A program made the position numbers and the translations under genes. The notes below the pieces were generated by a model, which ran no database searches, had not been told where the DNA came from, and worked only from the letters and a program-made list of their open reading frames with translations. Of a stretch of 64,000 bases of DNA, positions 47,619-59,203 are shown piece after piece (the stretch's first letter is position 1; every line of letters starts with the position of its first letter). The DNA is taken from positions 10,478,001 through 10,542,000 of the forward strand of contig NC_016472.1 in NCBI RefSeq assembly GCF_000226095.1, written 5' to 3'. This DNA comes from Thermothelomyces thermophilus ATCC 42464. Lineage: Eukaryota; Ascomycota; Sordariomycetes; Sordariales; Chaetomiaceae.

Positions 47619-50040
47619 TACCCTCAGAACTTTGTGCTTTGAACAGTTGGGTGAAGTTAATATGAGTCTCTCCTGCATACGGATTCGCAGGTCGCTTGAT
47701 TATGCACGCCCTCTGTAATGCACTACCTCACCGAGGATTTAGTTTAATGCGCTCGCTAACCGAGCGCCAAAGCGGGGATGGCCGTTGGAATCCGTAGATT
47801 CACCGAGTTTGTTACCTGAGTTTTGTATATACATGGTAAGCACCTGCCTTGAAGGGTTGAGATTGTGGAGCTTGGACGTGTCAAATTCCGAAGTCATGTC
47901 AATTCCAGTGATTTGTTTCGTAGAGCCATCAAAACAAGACTTGCATGGCTGCGGCGATGCATCGGGAGTGGCTTGCGGAGGGGAATGCTCATCCACTGTC
48001 TCATACTAATCACTCTTGGAGAGCAGGGGTTTTTGTTACGGGCCATCAAAGGGCTGGGGTCTGCGGACGAATCAACAGAGATCAACTCGTTCACGCCAGT
48101 GCCACGTCCACTACTAACAATAAATAAAAGTTACCATTTTAGGAGTGCCAACCGGTGCCTCTGTGGTGAGTTGTGGACTAGCGCTCTATTCTCTTTTCTT
48201 TCAAAGGCCTGGAATTGCGACTATAAAGGTACATACCTTAGTGTCGTGGGAATACGAAACTACACAAGGGAACGAGGCAGGGCTGCTATATGGTAATAGT
48301 AGTCTTACCAACAGATGAGTAATATAGTATAAAAGCATTGCCATGACGAGTTTATGGCCGACTGGAAAATAAAGTCAGGCCAATTCTGGTACTATAACTA
48401 CCTTACTTTACTTACCAGGTTTAGTATTTGGCACCTTTGTCAGTGGTAACTACAGGTAGAAGTCAGTCCTAACAGCTTCATCACCTCACGCACTATGTGT
48501 ATGTGTTGCACATTGTAATCTGTACTCCTCCGTAGTCTCGCCACAAAGGCACTTCTGTGCTGTTGTCGTATTAGTTTGCGGGGCTCAGTTGCGGCATTAT
48601 TACTGATTGGAGCACATCCCCCCGAGAGTGGCGCCGCATGGTGCGGCCGCGTCGCTGACGCTGGATGAGGAACAGCTCAACTACGGGAACCCTCAGTTTA
48701 TGTTAGCGAGAATGCCACAGAAAGTGTTTTCCTATTTTCCTGTACGTACCGCGCACGTAGTCCTCTGCTCCGGATGAAGCGCTAGCCCGTGATGAGATGT
48801 TTGAGGTTGTAGGTACCCATCTCCAGAAGAAATCTTCAGCTTCCCTATGAGAGGTGATGTAAGGCTGCATTCTGATTTGGTTCTGAATAACAACCCCCTA
48901 GATTGTATATAAGTTACGCCACTCGCGCAAGCTAGAGGTAAAGGGGGAGATGGGACAGGGATGTGGCAAGTTGGAAAAGGTTCGTTGCGCGCGCGAGCTC
49001 GCCTCATTCTGAAGGCAATGGTCCTAAGATATACTGATGATTGGGCTAATTAGGAACCTGAAGTCACCAATCAACCTGCAAGGAAAGAAGCGCTACGCGG
49101 CTAATGAAGTTGAAAGGGCACCTGTGCAATTTACCGGCGTCGTCGGGGCTGTTTGCATGGATGAATTCCAAGGGGGAGCAGCAATGCGCACAACCAACGG
49201 CGAGGACCAAAACTCTCCACCCTGATTGTGCTGGAGCTGCATTAAGATGAGCCATGCTTCCTAACCGATCGAGGTTTCTACATGGAGGCTGCACTTCAAA
49301 TGGTGGAATACACGTAAGCGAGAGACGTCAGGGCAAGTCGAGTTTGCAATGCTTTGTACAGCAGAGCGTTTCGCCTTGGTCGATTCAGACAGTTTTCTTG
49401 TGTGCGATATTCCATACCTGTGCGTGATCGTCTGATGAGGGCCAAGGTCGCAACCTGCCCGGGCCGAGGCCAGCTGCCCCCTATCTTGGCAGCTGATGGG
49501 CGGGTCGTTTCGAAGATGTGATGTTGCAACCCGCTTGATTGGCTCTCGTTCATCCAGCCCTGGTTCTGGCCTCCGCTTCATCCGAGGGCCCGGACCTGGG
49601 ATGATCAGGCACCTCGACTTTGCACCCCACAAAACTTAAATTACAAGTTCTCGACCGTCTTCTCAAAACCAGCATGCGGAGACCCTGTTGCTAAGGCTCA
49701 TTGGACCTTTCCCTTGGCAAGTGACTCATGCATGAAACTTTAGATTTTTTAGGTTAAACAGAAATTCCAATCCAGCGCTTTCATCAACACCCCTGATCAT
49801 CTGTCGAGGCGGACAAAGAGAGGTGATTGGTTCGTTGTCAAGGTCCTTGAGTGATTTTGCGTGGTCCTGAATGGCCGTTGATGAACAACGGAGCCCGTTT
49901 CATCGCAATGGCCTTCTTCACCACTCACCGCGATTGACTGTTCATCAGTCGACAGCAAAGGCCTAGGAGTCCCTCCACCTCGTTGTTACCTTGTTCGGAG
50001 AACAAGATGGATCCCCGTCATTTCTGGGTCTTTGATCCCA

Positions 50041-50047
50041 TATAAGA
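50041..50047 (+). promoter_or_regulatory. candidate TATA box of the AA11 gene
   Basis: TATAAGA, 174-180 bp before the ATG, followed by a pyrimidine-rich stretch typical of fungal 5' UTRs. Confidence 0.4.
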
Positions 50048-50220
50048 GCAGGCGACCTTTGCATCGAACCAACCATGCCATGCATACCAACACGCACACT
50101 CCAATACAGACAGACGCATAGGTCGTCATCTTCTTCTTCTTCCTCTCCTTCTTCTGCCTCTCTTCTTCCTGCATCGTCCCGGTGACGACTGATTAGTATT
50201 TGCTTACCCATCGAGACAAC

Positions 50221-51438
50221 ATGACGACTCTGTACACAACGACGGCCGCAGCCCTGGCCTTGCTGCTGGGCAGCGCCCAGGGCCACATGATCATGAACAC
50301 GCCGACCCCGTACAACTATCACGGCGACAATGCTGTCCAGGTCAACCCGCTAGGACCGGGATTCCCGTTCCCCTGCCAGGGCCGCACCGACCACATAATC
50401 GAGACGACCACGATCCAGGCCGGCGGCAGCCAGGTGGTCAAGTTCACCGGCTCGGCCGTGCACGGCGGCGGCTCGTGCCAGTTCAGCGTCACCTATGAGA
50501 ACCCCCCGCCGGCGGACAAGTCCAAGTGGAAGACCATCTACACCATCATCGGCGGGTGCCCCGCCTCGGCCCAGGGCAACCTGCAGAGCACCGGCAAGGA
50601 CGAGGACGGGCGCGAGGACGGCAACGACTGCGGTAACGACACTGGCACCGAGTGCGTCCGCCAGTTCAACGTGCCCATCCCCAAGGAGCTGCCCAGCGGC
50701 AACGCGACCTTCGCCTGGACCTGGTTCAACAAGATCGGCAACCGCGAGATCTACATGAACTGCGCCCCCGTCCAGATCACCGGTGGCGCCGACGACGACA
50801 AGTTCCTCCAGGAGCTGCCCGACCTCTTCGTCGCCAACGTCGACGGCGAGTGCACTACCGGCAACGGCGTCTTCAACATCCCCAACCCGGGCAAGTACGG
50901 CAAGGTGCTCGAGGACCCCACCCAGGGCAGTGAGGGCAGCTGCACCAAGGCCGACGGTATCCCCAAGTTTGACGACAGCGGCAGTGGCTCCGGCAGCGGG
51001 AGCGGTAGCGGTAGCGGTAGCGGCAGCGACGGCGGCTCGTCGAGCGCTTCGCCTACCGAGACTCCAGCCGCCTCCAACACCGGCCTGCCGGGCGGCATTT
51101 TTATGACTACCGCTCCGAGCCCCTCTCCCAGTTCCGGTTCCGCCTCCGGCTCTGGCTCTGGCTCTGGTTCTGGCTCCGGCTCCGGCTCCGGCTCCGGTTC
51201 GGGTTCGGACTCCGGTTCGGGCTCCGGTTCTGGTTCGGGTTCTGGTTCGGGCTCCGGCTCCGGCTCTGGTGCGTCCGGTGGCCAAGCCTGCTCGGAGAAT
51301 GGGGCGATCATTTGCTTCAGCCCAACTTCTTTTGGCCTCTGTGCCAATGGCATTGCCATTCCCCAGCCAGTGGCAGCTGGCACGACCTGCAACAACGGCG
51401 TCATCGCCCGCCGGAGCGCCAAGTTCATCTACTGGTAA
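50221..51438 (+). CDS. AA11 lytic polysaccharide monooxygenase with Gly-Ser linker and C-terminal module
   Basis: Secreted copper enzyme that oxidatively cleaves polysaccharide; characterised AA11 enzymes act on chitin. The ATG at 50221 gives a signal peptide ([20 protein letters not shown] plus G) whose removal leaves His22 as the mature N-terminus ([12 protein letters not shown]), the first histidine-brace ligand. The second is the His in [13 protein letters not shown], and Tyr in [11 protein letters not shown] is the likely axial residue. [19 protein letters not shown] is the typical AA11 core. After about residue 255 comes a long Gly-Ser linker built from near-perfect GGCTCC-type repeats in two blocks around a Thr/Pro patch. 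The C-terminus ([19 protein letters not shown] then [12 protein letters not shown]) is the X278-like module often attached to AA11. The gene is a single 405-codon exon. The upstream in-frame ATG at 50200 would spoil the signal peptide and is rejected. Confidence 0.88.
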   Translation: MTTLYTTTAAALALLLGSAQGHMIMNTPTPYNYHGDNAVQVNPLGPGFPFPCQGRTDHIIETTTIQAGGSQVVKFTGSAVHGGGSCQFSVTYENPPPADKSKWKTIYTIIGGCPASAQGNLQSTGKDEDGREDGNDCGNDTGTECVRQFNVPIPKELPSGNATFAWTWFNKIGNREIYMNCAPVQITGGADDDKFLQELPDLFVANVDGECTTGNGVFNIPNPGKYGKVLEDPTQGSEGSCTKADGIPKFDDSGSGSGSGSGSGSGSGSDGGSSSASPTETPAASNTGLPGGIFMTTAPSPSPSSGSASGSGSGSGSGSGSGSGSGSGSDSGSGSGSGSGSGSGSGSGSGASGGQACSENGAIICFSPTSFGLCANGIAIPQPVAAGTTCNNGVIARRSAKFIYW

Positions 51439-52394
51439 CCGAGCTGCTAGCCAGCGTTCGGTCTTTTTGGGCTTAGAAACGGATGGGCGCGGATGGGATT
51501 GGATGGGATAGACTGGCAACGGCTTGTCTCATTATGTACACGTGTGTCTCTTTTAGATCGTTATTAGACCGATACCCTAAAATTTATATTCATAACATCA
51601 TCTTTTTTCTTTATAGCATACTCATCACATTCCTCGTATCGTGTGTGTTGGTGCTGACCTACTTTGCGTGAGATGTGAACAGAACGAGCATGACAACGGA
51701 ACTACAGAGCGCGGAAAGTTCCGCATAACACTTGCTGCGAACTTCATGCACAGGATGTCAAAGGACATCATCTGAACTCGCCGCATGCATACATTGTCTC
51801 AGTAGTTATTTTTTTATAACCAAAAGGCGTGTTGCACCCCACGCTGCTTGTAACCAGTCCATCTCGCCTTCTCATCGTCGACACTTCAACATGAATGACG
51901 CTCAGATGGCCCGCTCCAGCAAGCCCCTGACTATTCAATCTATTTCCATGGTAATTAGTCCTCCGTATCACTCTTTCTGTTCCAGTAGATTTAGTTTTGG
52001 ATTGTGCGCCTGATAGTACGACCAAGTAATTCCTTTGTAAGAACTTGAACGGTGATTATTATATTAATAGAGGCGATGATTGAATAATTAATAGTTATGT
52101 ATGCTAGTAAAGGCCATAGAAGCAAGGTCCTGCATACACGAGGAGCGTTAATATGCACTAGCACTCCCTTACAGTAAGAAATGCACTCTCGGGGCCTAAT
52201 TATTAATTATCGTGAATTCAAGGGGAGGGCCATGCTCGGATTCAGTCATCGGCAGGGGCAATGACATATACTGCACCGATCAGGAGCTTCAAGGGCGGAA
52301 ACAAGAATCATGGACCGCGAAACCGCTACTACATTATGATTAACCAGGGGCTAGAATCGTTGAAACAGAAACTTTACTGAACCAACCCGGTCGT
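51439..52394. other. convergent intergenic
   Basis: Holds the 3' UTRs of the AA11 gene and of the minus-strand dehydrogenase. AT-rich around 51570-51620 and 52040-52100. No coding exon supported. Confidence 0.4.
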
Positions 52395-53631
52395 TCACAG
52401 GGAAATGTCCTTGACTATGGCACCTCCGTCACCGGACTCGAGCAGGGCTTGTAGGATCTCGAGGTCTTTGAGCGCCTCCCTGGGGCTCTGGAAAGCATCG
52501 AGCTTGCCGGCGGCTAGGCCATCCGCAAAGGCGGCGACTTCTTTGGTGACACCGGAGCTGTAGGGAAACTCCTTTCTCTCCTCCACCTTGTCGCCGCTGC
52601 CGTCTCCTTTGCCGGCTACCGTCCTGACCTCGGTCGGGCTCCACGAGACGACCCCCTTGGTCGTGACGATCTCGACCTCGGTGCCTGACTTGAACTGCAT
52701 GCCGAACGAGATGACGATGGTGCCGCTCTGGCCGCCTCCCGTCACGGCGGCCGCGTGGACCGTGTCGACGGGAATCAGGGCCTTGTTGAGGAGCGCGCTG
52801 AAGCCGGCCAGCTTCTTGACCTCCTGGCCCGCCGCGGCGAGGAGGAACCGCAGGCCGGCAACAAAGTGGACGCCGCCGTCCAGGAGGAAGCCTCCCTGGT
52901 GCTGTGGCACCTTACGCCCTGTAGCGACAAGTCAGTCCTTCCTGTCAGATCATTCCGCATGCTTTCAAGCCCTAGAGGGCGGCGAGAATGGGGAGGGAAA
53001 GGGCACGCACACTCGGTGTTAAAGTACTTGTTATCCGGCTTGATGCTGCCGTACATTTGCAGCCGGAAGGCCACCAACTCGCCGCCAATCTCCCTGACCC
53101 TCTGAGCCGCGTACCGCAGCGACTCGAGGTAGCGCCAGTTCTCGGCCACGCCCCAGAGCGGCGGCCTGTCCGCGAGACTCTCGTACCAGCCGATCAGGCG
53201 GACGGCGTCGGCGACGGTGCTGGCCACGGGCTTCTCCGACAGCACGTGCTTGCCGGCGCGGATGGCCTTCTCGACCACGGCCGGCTGCTGCAGGATGGGC
53301 AGGACGACGCTGACGGCGGCCACGTCATCGCGGCGGAGGAGGTCGTCCAGCGACCGGCCCTCGACGGCGGGGCTGTCAAAGTAGACGGCCACCGACGACG
53401 GGTCCCGGGACGCCGCCGCCAGCGCCTCGGCCGACTTTTGCGACCGTGAGTAGACCGCCTTGAGCGTCAAGGAGGGCGCCGCTTCGATGGCGGGGAGGTG
53501 CTCTGCAACCCAAGAAACGAAAGTTAATAGAGTCTCAAAAGGTAAGGAGGTGAGGGGGAAAGGCTTTAAAAGCGAGACTTGCCCTCCCGCGCGAAGATGC
53601 CTGCACCAAGCAGCGCGATCCCGGTCGTCAT
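52395..53631 (-). CDS. Gfo/Idh/MocA-family NAD(P)-dependent dehydrogenase, three exons
   Basis: Cytosolic dehydrogenase of the glucose-fructose/inositol dehydrogenase family; the substrate is unknown. Exons 53631-53583, 53502-53011 and 52918-52395 on the minus strand make 354 residues. The N-terminus (TTGIALLGAGIFARE) is the GxGxxx nucleotide loop; VLSEKPVAS is the EKP motif; and GGFLLDGGVHFVAGLRFLL carries the GG.H..D-like block of the C-terminal domain. Intron 1 starts with GCAAGT rather than GT but is required to join REEHLPAIEAA in frame; GC-AG introns are a known minor class. Intron 2 uses GTGCGT and restores EWRKVPQHQGG. Similar in outline to budding-yeast YMR315W, which I name only as a possible relative. 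Confidence 0.85.
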
Positions 53632-55081
53632 GTCTAATTACTATCGGGCTAATTAGATGGTGGTTTCAGTTGCTGGTTGCGCTCGCTTCCTTGTCACTTA
53701 TGGTTTCGGCTGATGATGCGGGACAGCGGCTGCCCTTCGACTTAAGTACTGCGTGCAGGTAACGAAGAGGGTCGGCGGCATGCTAGGGAACGTCATGAAC
53801 TAGCGCGATGAGTTGCTTGATTATAAAGCAAGCACCAGTCCGACTCGAGTGGAGATCTCTTTTCTCCGGGAGGAGGGGGGATTCGGCCCGTCGTGGGCGG
53901 ATTAATCCGTACAGGATACCGGGAATACAGCAGCCAGGATGGACCCCGAAGGACAGGAGATGCGAACCGTAAACATGCCCCAGTGGAAAGCGGGGTTGCT
54001 TGTCGCTACAACTTGGAAAGCGGGCGACGTGCGAGTTTGTGACATCATTTACGATCATATACCTAAAGTAATTACACATATCAAAGCAAGGTAGTGAGTG
54101 AGTTGAAAGTCCCTAGTTTAGTTGTCCAGCATCATAGTGCCAAAGCCTTGCTTCATTTCTGTGGTGTTCAACTCTGAATTGGAAAGTTCCAGAATTCTAT
54201 TTTCTAAATGAAACATGAGCTCGAACAACCTAAATACCTGACCTAACGTCCTTTGTTTCCTTATTAATTAAATTACTCCGTAGGCGCGGGGGTTAGGCTG
54301 AGTTTCTAAATGGACCACAAAGCCCAGTTCCTAAACTAGGTAGAGACACTGAACTAACTAAGGTCTTCGTATTTTGCCTAAAACAACCTGACCTGGACAG
54401 CTTCACCCAGGGCAGCATCGCAGCTCCACCCCTGACTCGGGGCCATGTCAAGGCCGTTAGAGCTGTGCATGGTTAATTACATATGTAATAAGCATGTGGA
54501 GCGCTCATATCACAAACACATACTACTGTGTACGAAGTATAATTAATAAATCGACTTGCCTGTTGCTTATTATTAGCTAATTACGAACTTGAGTACGGAG
54601 TACCTACCTACCTTAGGTACGAAGTAATTAATCTACCCTCATTCTTTCACGGACCATCATTCAGGGGGACAACACAGAACCTAGCCAATTTCCTTCTCAA
54701 GACATACTTAGTAAAGAAAATATAATTTACCTTGTGTAATAGTTAGAACTGCAGCAGTCTTCAAGTCAGTGATGGATTTTGGAATTAGTGGACATCCGTT
54801 ATTAGGTGTTTCAGAGCTCAAGAGGTGATTAACGTAGCTCGGCCACGACGGAGAAGAAAAGGGACCTCGACATTGCTGTAGGTGTCTGCTTTGCTGACCT
54901 TCCCAAGGTCAAGAACAACCCCCCGCGACAGCAAATAAATAGGAGAAGGGGCTAGCATGGAAAACGGAAAAGCGAGATGAGTTCAATCTTTTGCGTCGAC
55001 AACCTCGCCCAACTGGAGTAATAATTAGACCTAGTTAATCAAAGGCCGAGGCACATAATTCATCTATAGCTATTCCAATCA
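53632..55081. other. 1.45-kb intergenic, AT-rich in part
   Basis: Left end: promoter of the dehydrogenase. About 54240-54620 is AT-rich with repeated ATTAATTA and TACGGAGTAC/GTACTCCG-like words. Right end: 3' UTR of the DAAO gene. No exon seen. Confidence 0.4.
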
Positions 55082-56513
55082 TCAGAGAGCTTCTTCCACC
55101 AGTCTGGCGACCTCCTTTGCAAGGCCAAAGCTGTGTATATACCCGCCAATGGTAGTGCCGTATGCATGCACCACTTTCTGGCCCCCGACTTCCACCTTCT
55201 CTACCCTGACACCAGCCGGTCTCAGTGGGCGTATCCCCACCAGGTCCTGGACAATGTCATAGTCGGCGGGCGAAGCAGAGGGGAAGTGCTCCGGCAGGTT
55301 CTCGTGAGCGCGGCGGAAAAGCTGATATCAGATGGGCGCCAATTGTTTCGGCTTGCAATCAGCAATCTCTTTCCTCTCTCCAAGAACGACAACAAATCAA
55401 AGCCGCACAAAGGTGGGAAAGGGGGGCAATGGGTGAGTTAGTAGCAGTAGTTGGGGTAGGGCTGCTCACATCTTGGTGGATCTCCTCCTTCGACTTCAGC
55501 TCGCCCGTCGTCGGCTCCGACACGCCTCCCACCACGGCCGTCCCGTCGCCGCGACCGAAGATGTACGTGTACACCCCGTTGCCGCGGCGGACAAAGGCGT
55601 CCCGGTAGTCGGACCGCACCACTGCCACCCAGGTCCGGTCCGTGACGACCAAGTCGTCCTTGACGTCCCGCAGCGTCGAGCTGGCCAGGCCGGAGGCGTT
55701 GACGAGCACGTCGTGGCCGAGGTGCGCCAGGTCCGCGAGCGCCCCGACCTCGGCGATCCGGACGAACCGCACCCCGTCCTCCTCGAGCCGCCGCCGCAGC
55801 CAGGGGAGGAAGACGGCGGGCGTGAGCACCACGCTGCCGTACCTCACCCGGGCTCCGTCGTCCTCGCCGCCGCCCCCCTCACCCTCGTCGAGGACCTCGA
55901 AGCCGGGCACCCGGTCGCGGAACCAGCCGACGGCGCCGTCCGGGTCCGACGCGCGCACCCCGCCGGGGAAGCAGTCCGTCAGCTCGACGAGGCGCGCCCC
56001 GCTCTCCGGGTGCCGGGCGGCCAGCGAGCGGAGGTGGTCGAGCGCCGCCAGCTGCATCTCCCGCTCGAGCGGGTTGATCCCGCCCAGTGCCACCCAGCCA
56101 GCACATGCCCTGGATTTTTTTAATTTTCTTATTATTATTATTTAGGACAATATTTGAAGAACTCGTGTGAAGTAAGCGTTCTCGTGGAACACGGAGATGA
56201 TACAGAAAGAACAATAAACAATAATAAAAATACACAAGATGCCGGGAATGCGAGAAGGCACCGGCCCCAAACGTACCATGGACTAGCCCAGGCTTGGGAG
56301 GGTTCGTCTCCCGGGAGGTCGCGGGCTACGATGGTAATGGTGTGATCAGGATTTTTCTCGCGAATCACAGCCGCTGTTGCGAGCCCGGTGATTCTATAAG
56401 AAGTTGACGTGGGGGAGAAAGACGTGTCAGTTGATGGGAGCTCGCCGCGGACCGCCGTCGTGCCTGTAATGAATATTAACTTACCCGGCACCGAAGATGG
56501 TGATCTTGCCCAT
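55082..56513 (-). CDS. D-amino-acid oxidase, four exons
   Basis: FAD enzyme oxidising D-amino acids to 2-oxo acids, ammonia and hydrogen peroxide, commonly peroxisomal. Exons on the minus strand: 56513-56485, 56393-56277, 56109-55470, 55321-55082; 341 residues, the usual length. GKITIFGAGITGLATAAVI is the dinucleotide-binding motif, split by intron 1 inside GAG. The second intron splits the Trp of ASPWACAGWVALGG, the classic DAAO 'SPW.AGA.W' block. Later come TYIFGRGDGTAVVGG, DLVGIRPLRPAGVRVE with the substrate-binding Arg, and HAYGTTIGGYIHSFGLA. Introns are 91, 167 and 148 bp. The C-terminus ends in EEAL and has no obvious SKL-type peroxisomal signal. D-aspartate oxidase is the main alternative within the same family. 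Confidence 0.92.
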
Positions 56514-59203
56514 GGCGAGACGCAGTTTCGGTGAATGTGATCTCTTGGTTTGTTGATAGCAAAGGCGAGTGTAAGCTGAGAGGTATTGGTGATTCGTGGG
56601 TTGACGATAGGCGAGCCAACGGAGTGCGGGTGTCAACCACTCGAGAAATTGCTATTATAAGAAGCTAAGTTCGACGTCGTGTGTGATTACCGCGAAGAAT
56701 CAGTTGAGAGGGAACATGAGCAATCAGGAACAGTTCGAAGGGCAAAGGGGACCTGGCTTCCTGCCCGCCTGCCCGCCTGCTAGCACCTCCTCCCTGCGCA
56801 AAACCGACCCAACGAGAAGTCTCCTCGCTTGTGACCTGTGATGTTACATGTGCCAAGATATCACAACCATCGTACCAACATTCCGTCACGGCCAACTTGC
56901 AACCTGCTACAGGCTTTCGGAGCCATTCACGGGCTCAGAAAGCGCGCATATGTTACGTATTCATCACCTGTGTTTGCACTGGCTAGGCTACGAGTTGATC
57001 CCGCACTAGTGCACGTATCTCAATGCATTACCCACGCCACACACACACACACACTGCACTAGTGTAGTAGTATCCGTAATGTACATTACTATCGCAGTAT
57101 GTACATACACTATGGATTTGTAGGCAGGTACATACTAGTACATGTATCGTACATGTATACGTCCGTACACGTGTCTCCTCTCCAGGTGATAGTTCTCGGC
57201 TAACCCACCTGCGTGGCGGATCGTCGGCGGGGGCGGGGGGGTCGCTAGCGTTGCAGCCTCCCTTGTCATTGAGGACCACCCCCCTGGGAATCCCCAAAGA
57301 CGAACCCGCTAGCTCGGGTCAGGACGCCACCAGGTTGGCTAGGGGCTGCTTTCGACTTACCCAAGGCGGATTTCTCCAGCTGTGTTGGAGTGAGGGGTGA
57401 TACCAAAAAGGTACGTCTGCATATTCTAACAGCACTTATTGACAAGGATTTCCTCGTTTAGCCCGTCGACAATTGGACTGAAAGTGTGCAATCCCTCCAA
57501 GCTTGTTCCCTCTCTCTACACTAGCATGGGGAATGAAGGAGGCATCACGGGAACAGCTGTGCCCCACGACTCCGCGAATTTGGCCCGTCTTCCGGTGCCC
57601 AACGTGTTCAGCACTGAGCGATCCCGGCCGGCCTAGCCCCAAAAGAGCTCTTAACCCGGACATCCTCGCGGCCGAGAGGGGCTGACGATGCCTCTCCACT
57701 CCGGAGCCGTCGGGTTCAATACGGGCGCTGAGCTGTGTGACGAGATATCCTAGTGTAATTAGTGCCTCCTGCAATCGCAATGGAATTTGGTCTTCTGCCG
57801 GCGCTCGGTTCTAGTTCGGCCGTTAATCGTCAATTGCAGCGGAGCCCCCATTGCCGCACCGAATAGGAGAGGACCGGCTAGGAAAGGCCACCTAGGTAGT
57901 GTTACCCCTCCTCCCCCTTCCATTCCCCAGACGACCTGGACCCCGCGTTGTCTCTATGTCCATATGTGCGACCTACGGATCTATGTACGACACGGACCGA
58001 TGACTGCGGATGCCAAGCCAACAGCCGTTACACCACGTTTTTTACGACCCGTCAATTGCTTGACCCATCAGGGGTTCTATATGCACGGATCTATGTCTCT
58101 ACACAGTACGTATGTATATGCATGCATATACCACAGTATCAGGTTAGTGTCCCCAGCACTACTCTCTCGGTTGAGAAAGGAATGCTGTGCTGTAGCGTAG
58201 TGGGATTCTGGATGGTGGAGGTCGGGCACCAATTGGCGAGTTTCTGTCACGTACTGTACTGTACATACAACAGGGCGTAGAGCGATGACTGACTATCAGC
58301 GCACACTAATTACTCCGAGCCCGAACCTATCGGAAATTCCGAGTAAATGTGACTGCCCTCGAGCCGCCGTCTGGGCGGCGCTCGGATGAGCCGATTCATG
58401 TCCTGCTGCCTCCATCAAGGTCACCTCCATCTCGAAGTCAAGAAACTACTATCACCAGCTAGGTAAGCTACCTTAGTGGGAACTTGGGTAGGCACTTTGG
58501 TGATGGGGGTGGGGGGGCGCGAGGAGTTTATGTAATTATGTACACGTAGAGTACAAGGTGTGTATGTATGTATGTATGTATGTATGTACATACATAGTCA
58601 GAAAGAGGGGTGACCCCCACGCCACCGCCGTTGTTTTCGGGAATAATTGGAAGGGTTCTACACTAGTCAAGCAGTTGGCTTGCAGTGTGCTGAGCTCCAT
58701 GCATGTGTACACCAGGGACAGGGGTTGCTCGCCAGATGTCTCGAAACCTGTGTGGTCCGGCTGAGCGGCTCCGGCCCGCGGCGATCATCACGCAGGGCTG
58801 AATGAGCAGCCGATTGACCGACCGCGAGCCGCAGGAAGTACCCGAGTGTTGCTTCTTCCAAGCTCCCCGCACTTCTGACCCCGCCTTCTCCCTCTCTGCT
58901 TCCAACAACAGCGACTGACTGCCTCTGGAGCACGCAATATTCCAAAACACTAGAGAGTCTCTTACAGAGATCCGATTCCACTTGGCTTGGTCTTACAACA
59001 TGTGTATTTCATTCTGAATGACATGAGATGGCTCTAATTGAATCCCATTGTTTGGCTTGAGTCGTACACGGCAATCAGAAACACAGAATTATCTCTCCTG
59101 CTTCGGCCATTGCGGACCCTTTAATTACTATAAATTAACTAACCCGGCAGCCCTCAGCTGAGCTTGTAATGGTTCCTAGCTACCCAGCCAACGCCATAAT
59201 CCC
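56514..59203. other. 2.7-kb intergenic with simple repeats, no supported gene
   Basis: Left end: DAAO promoter. Contains a CA repeat (about 57040-57056), clustered GTAC palindromes (57080-57175) and a GTAT repeat (58559-58588). Short open frames lack family features. Right end: 3' UTR of the P450. Confidence 0.45.
58559..58588 (+). repeat. (GTAT)n microsatellite
   Basis: About seven GTAT units ending in GTACATAC; intergenic. Confidence 0.8.

Larger units (their letters stand above)
47049..50220. other. 3.2-kb intergenic region, no supported gene
   Basis: The left end should hold the promoter of the rhodopsin-fold gene. I checked all frames and see only short frames without family features. 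Notable items are a 35-base A run (47581-47615), a possible small minus-strand frame at 47739-47996 without homology I recognise, and a CT-rich 5' UTR-like tract before the AA11 gene (50127-50171). Confidence 0.4.

Noticed and set aside
47739-47996. Small 85-codon minus-strand frame with balanced composition
   Set aside because: No homology I recognise, no splice or promoter support; too weak to call.
50350-51519. Long minus-strand frames over the AA11 gene, one with Glu-Pro repeats
   Set aside because: They mirror the Gly-Ser repeats and the GC-rich catalytic domain; no motif, and the plus strand is clearly coding.
55473-56123. Plus-strand frame over the DAAO gene
   Set aside because: Shadow of the minus-strand exons, with no recognisable product.
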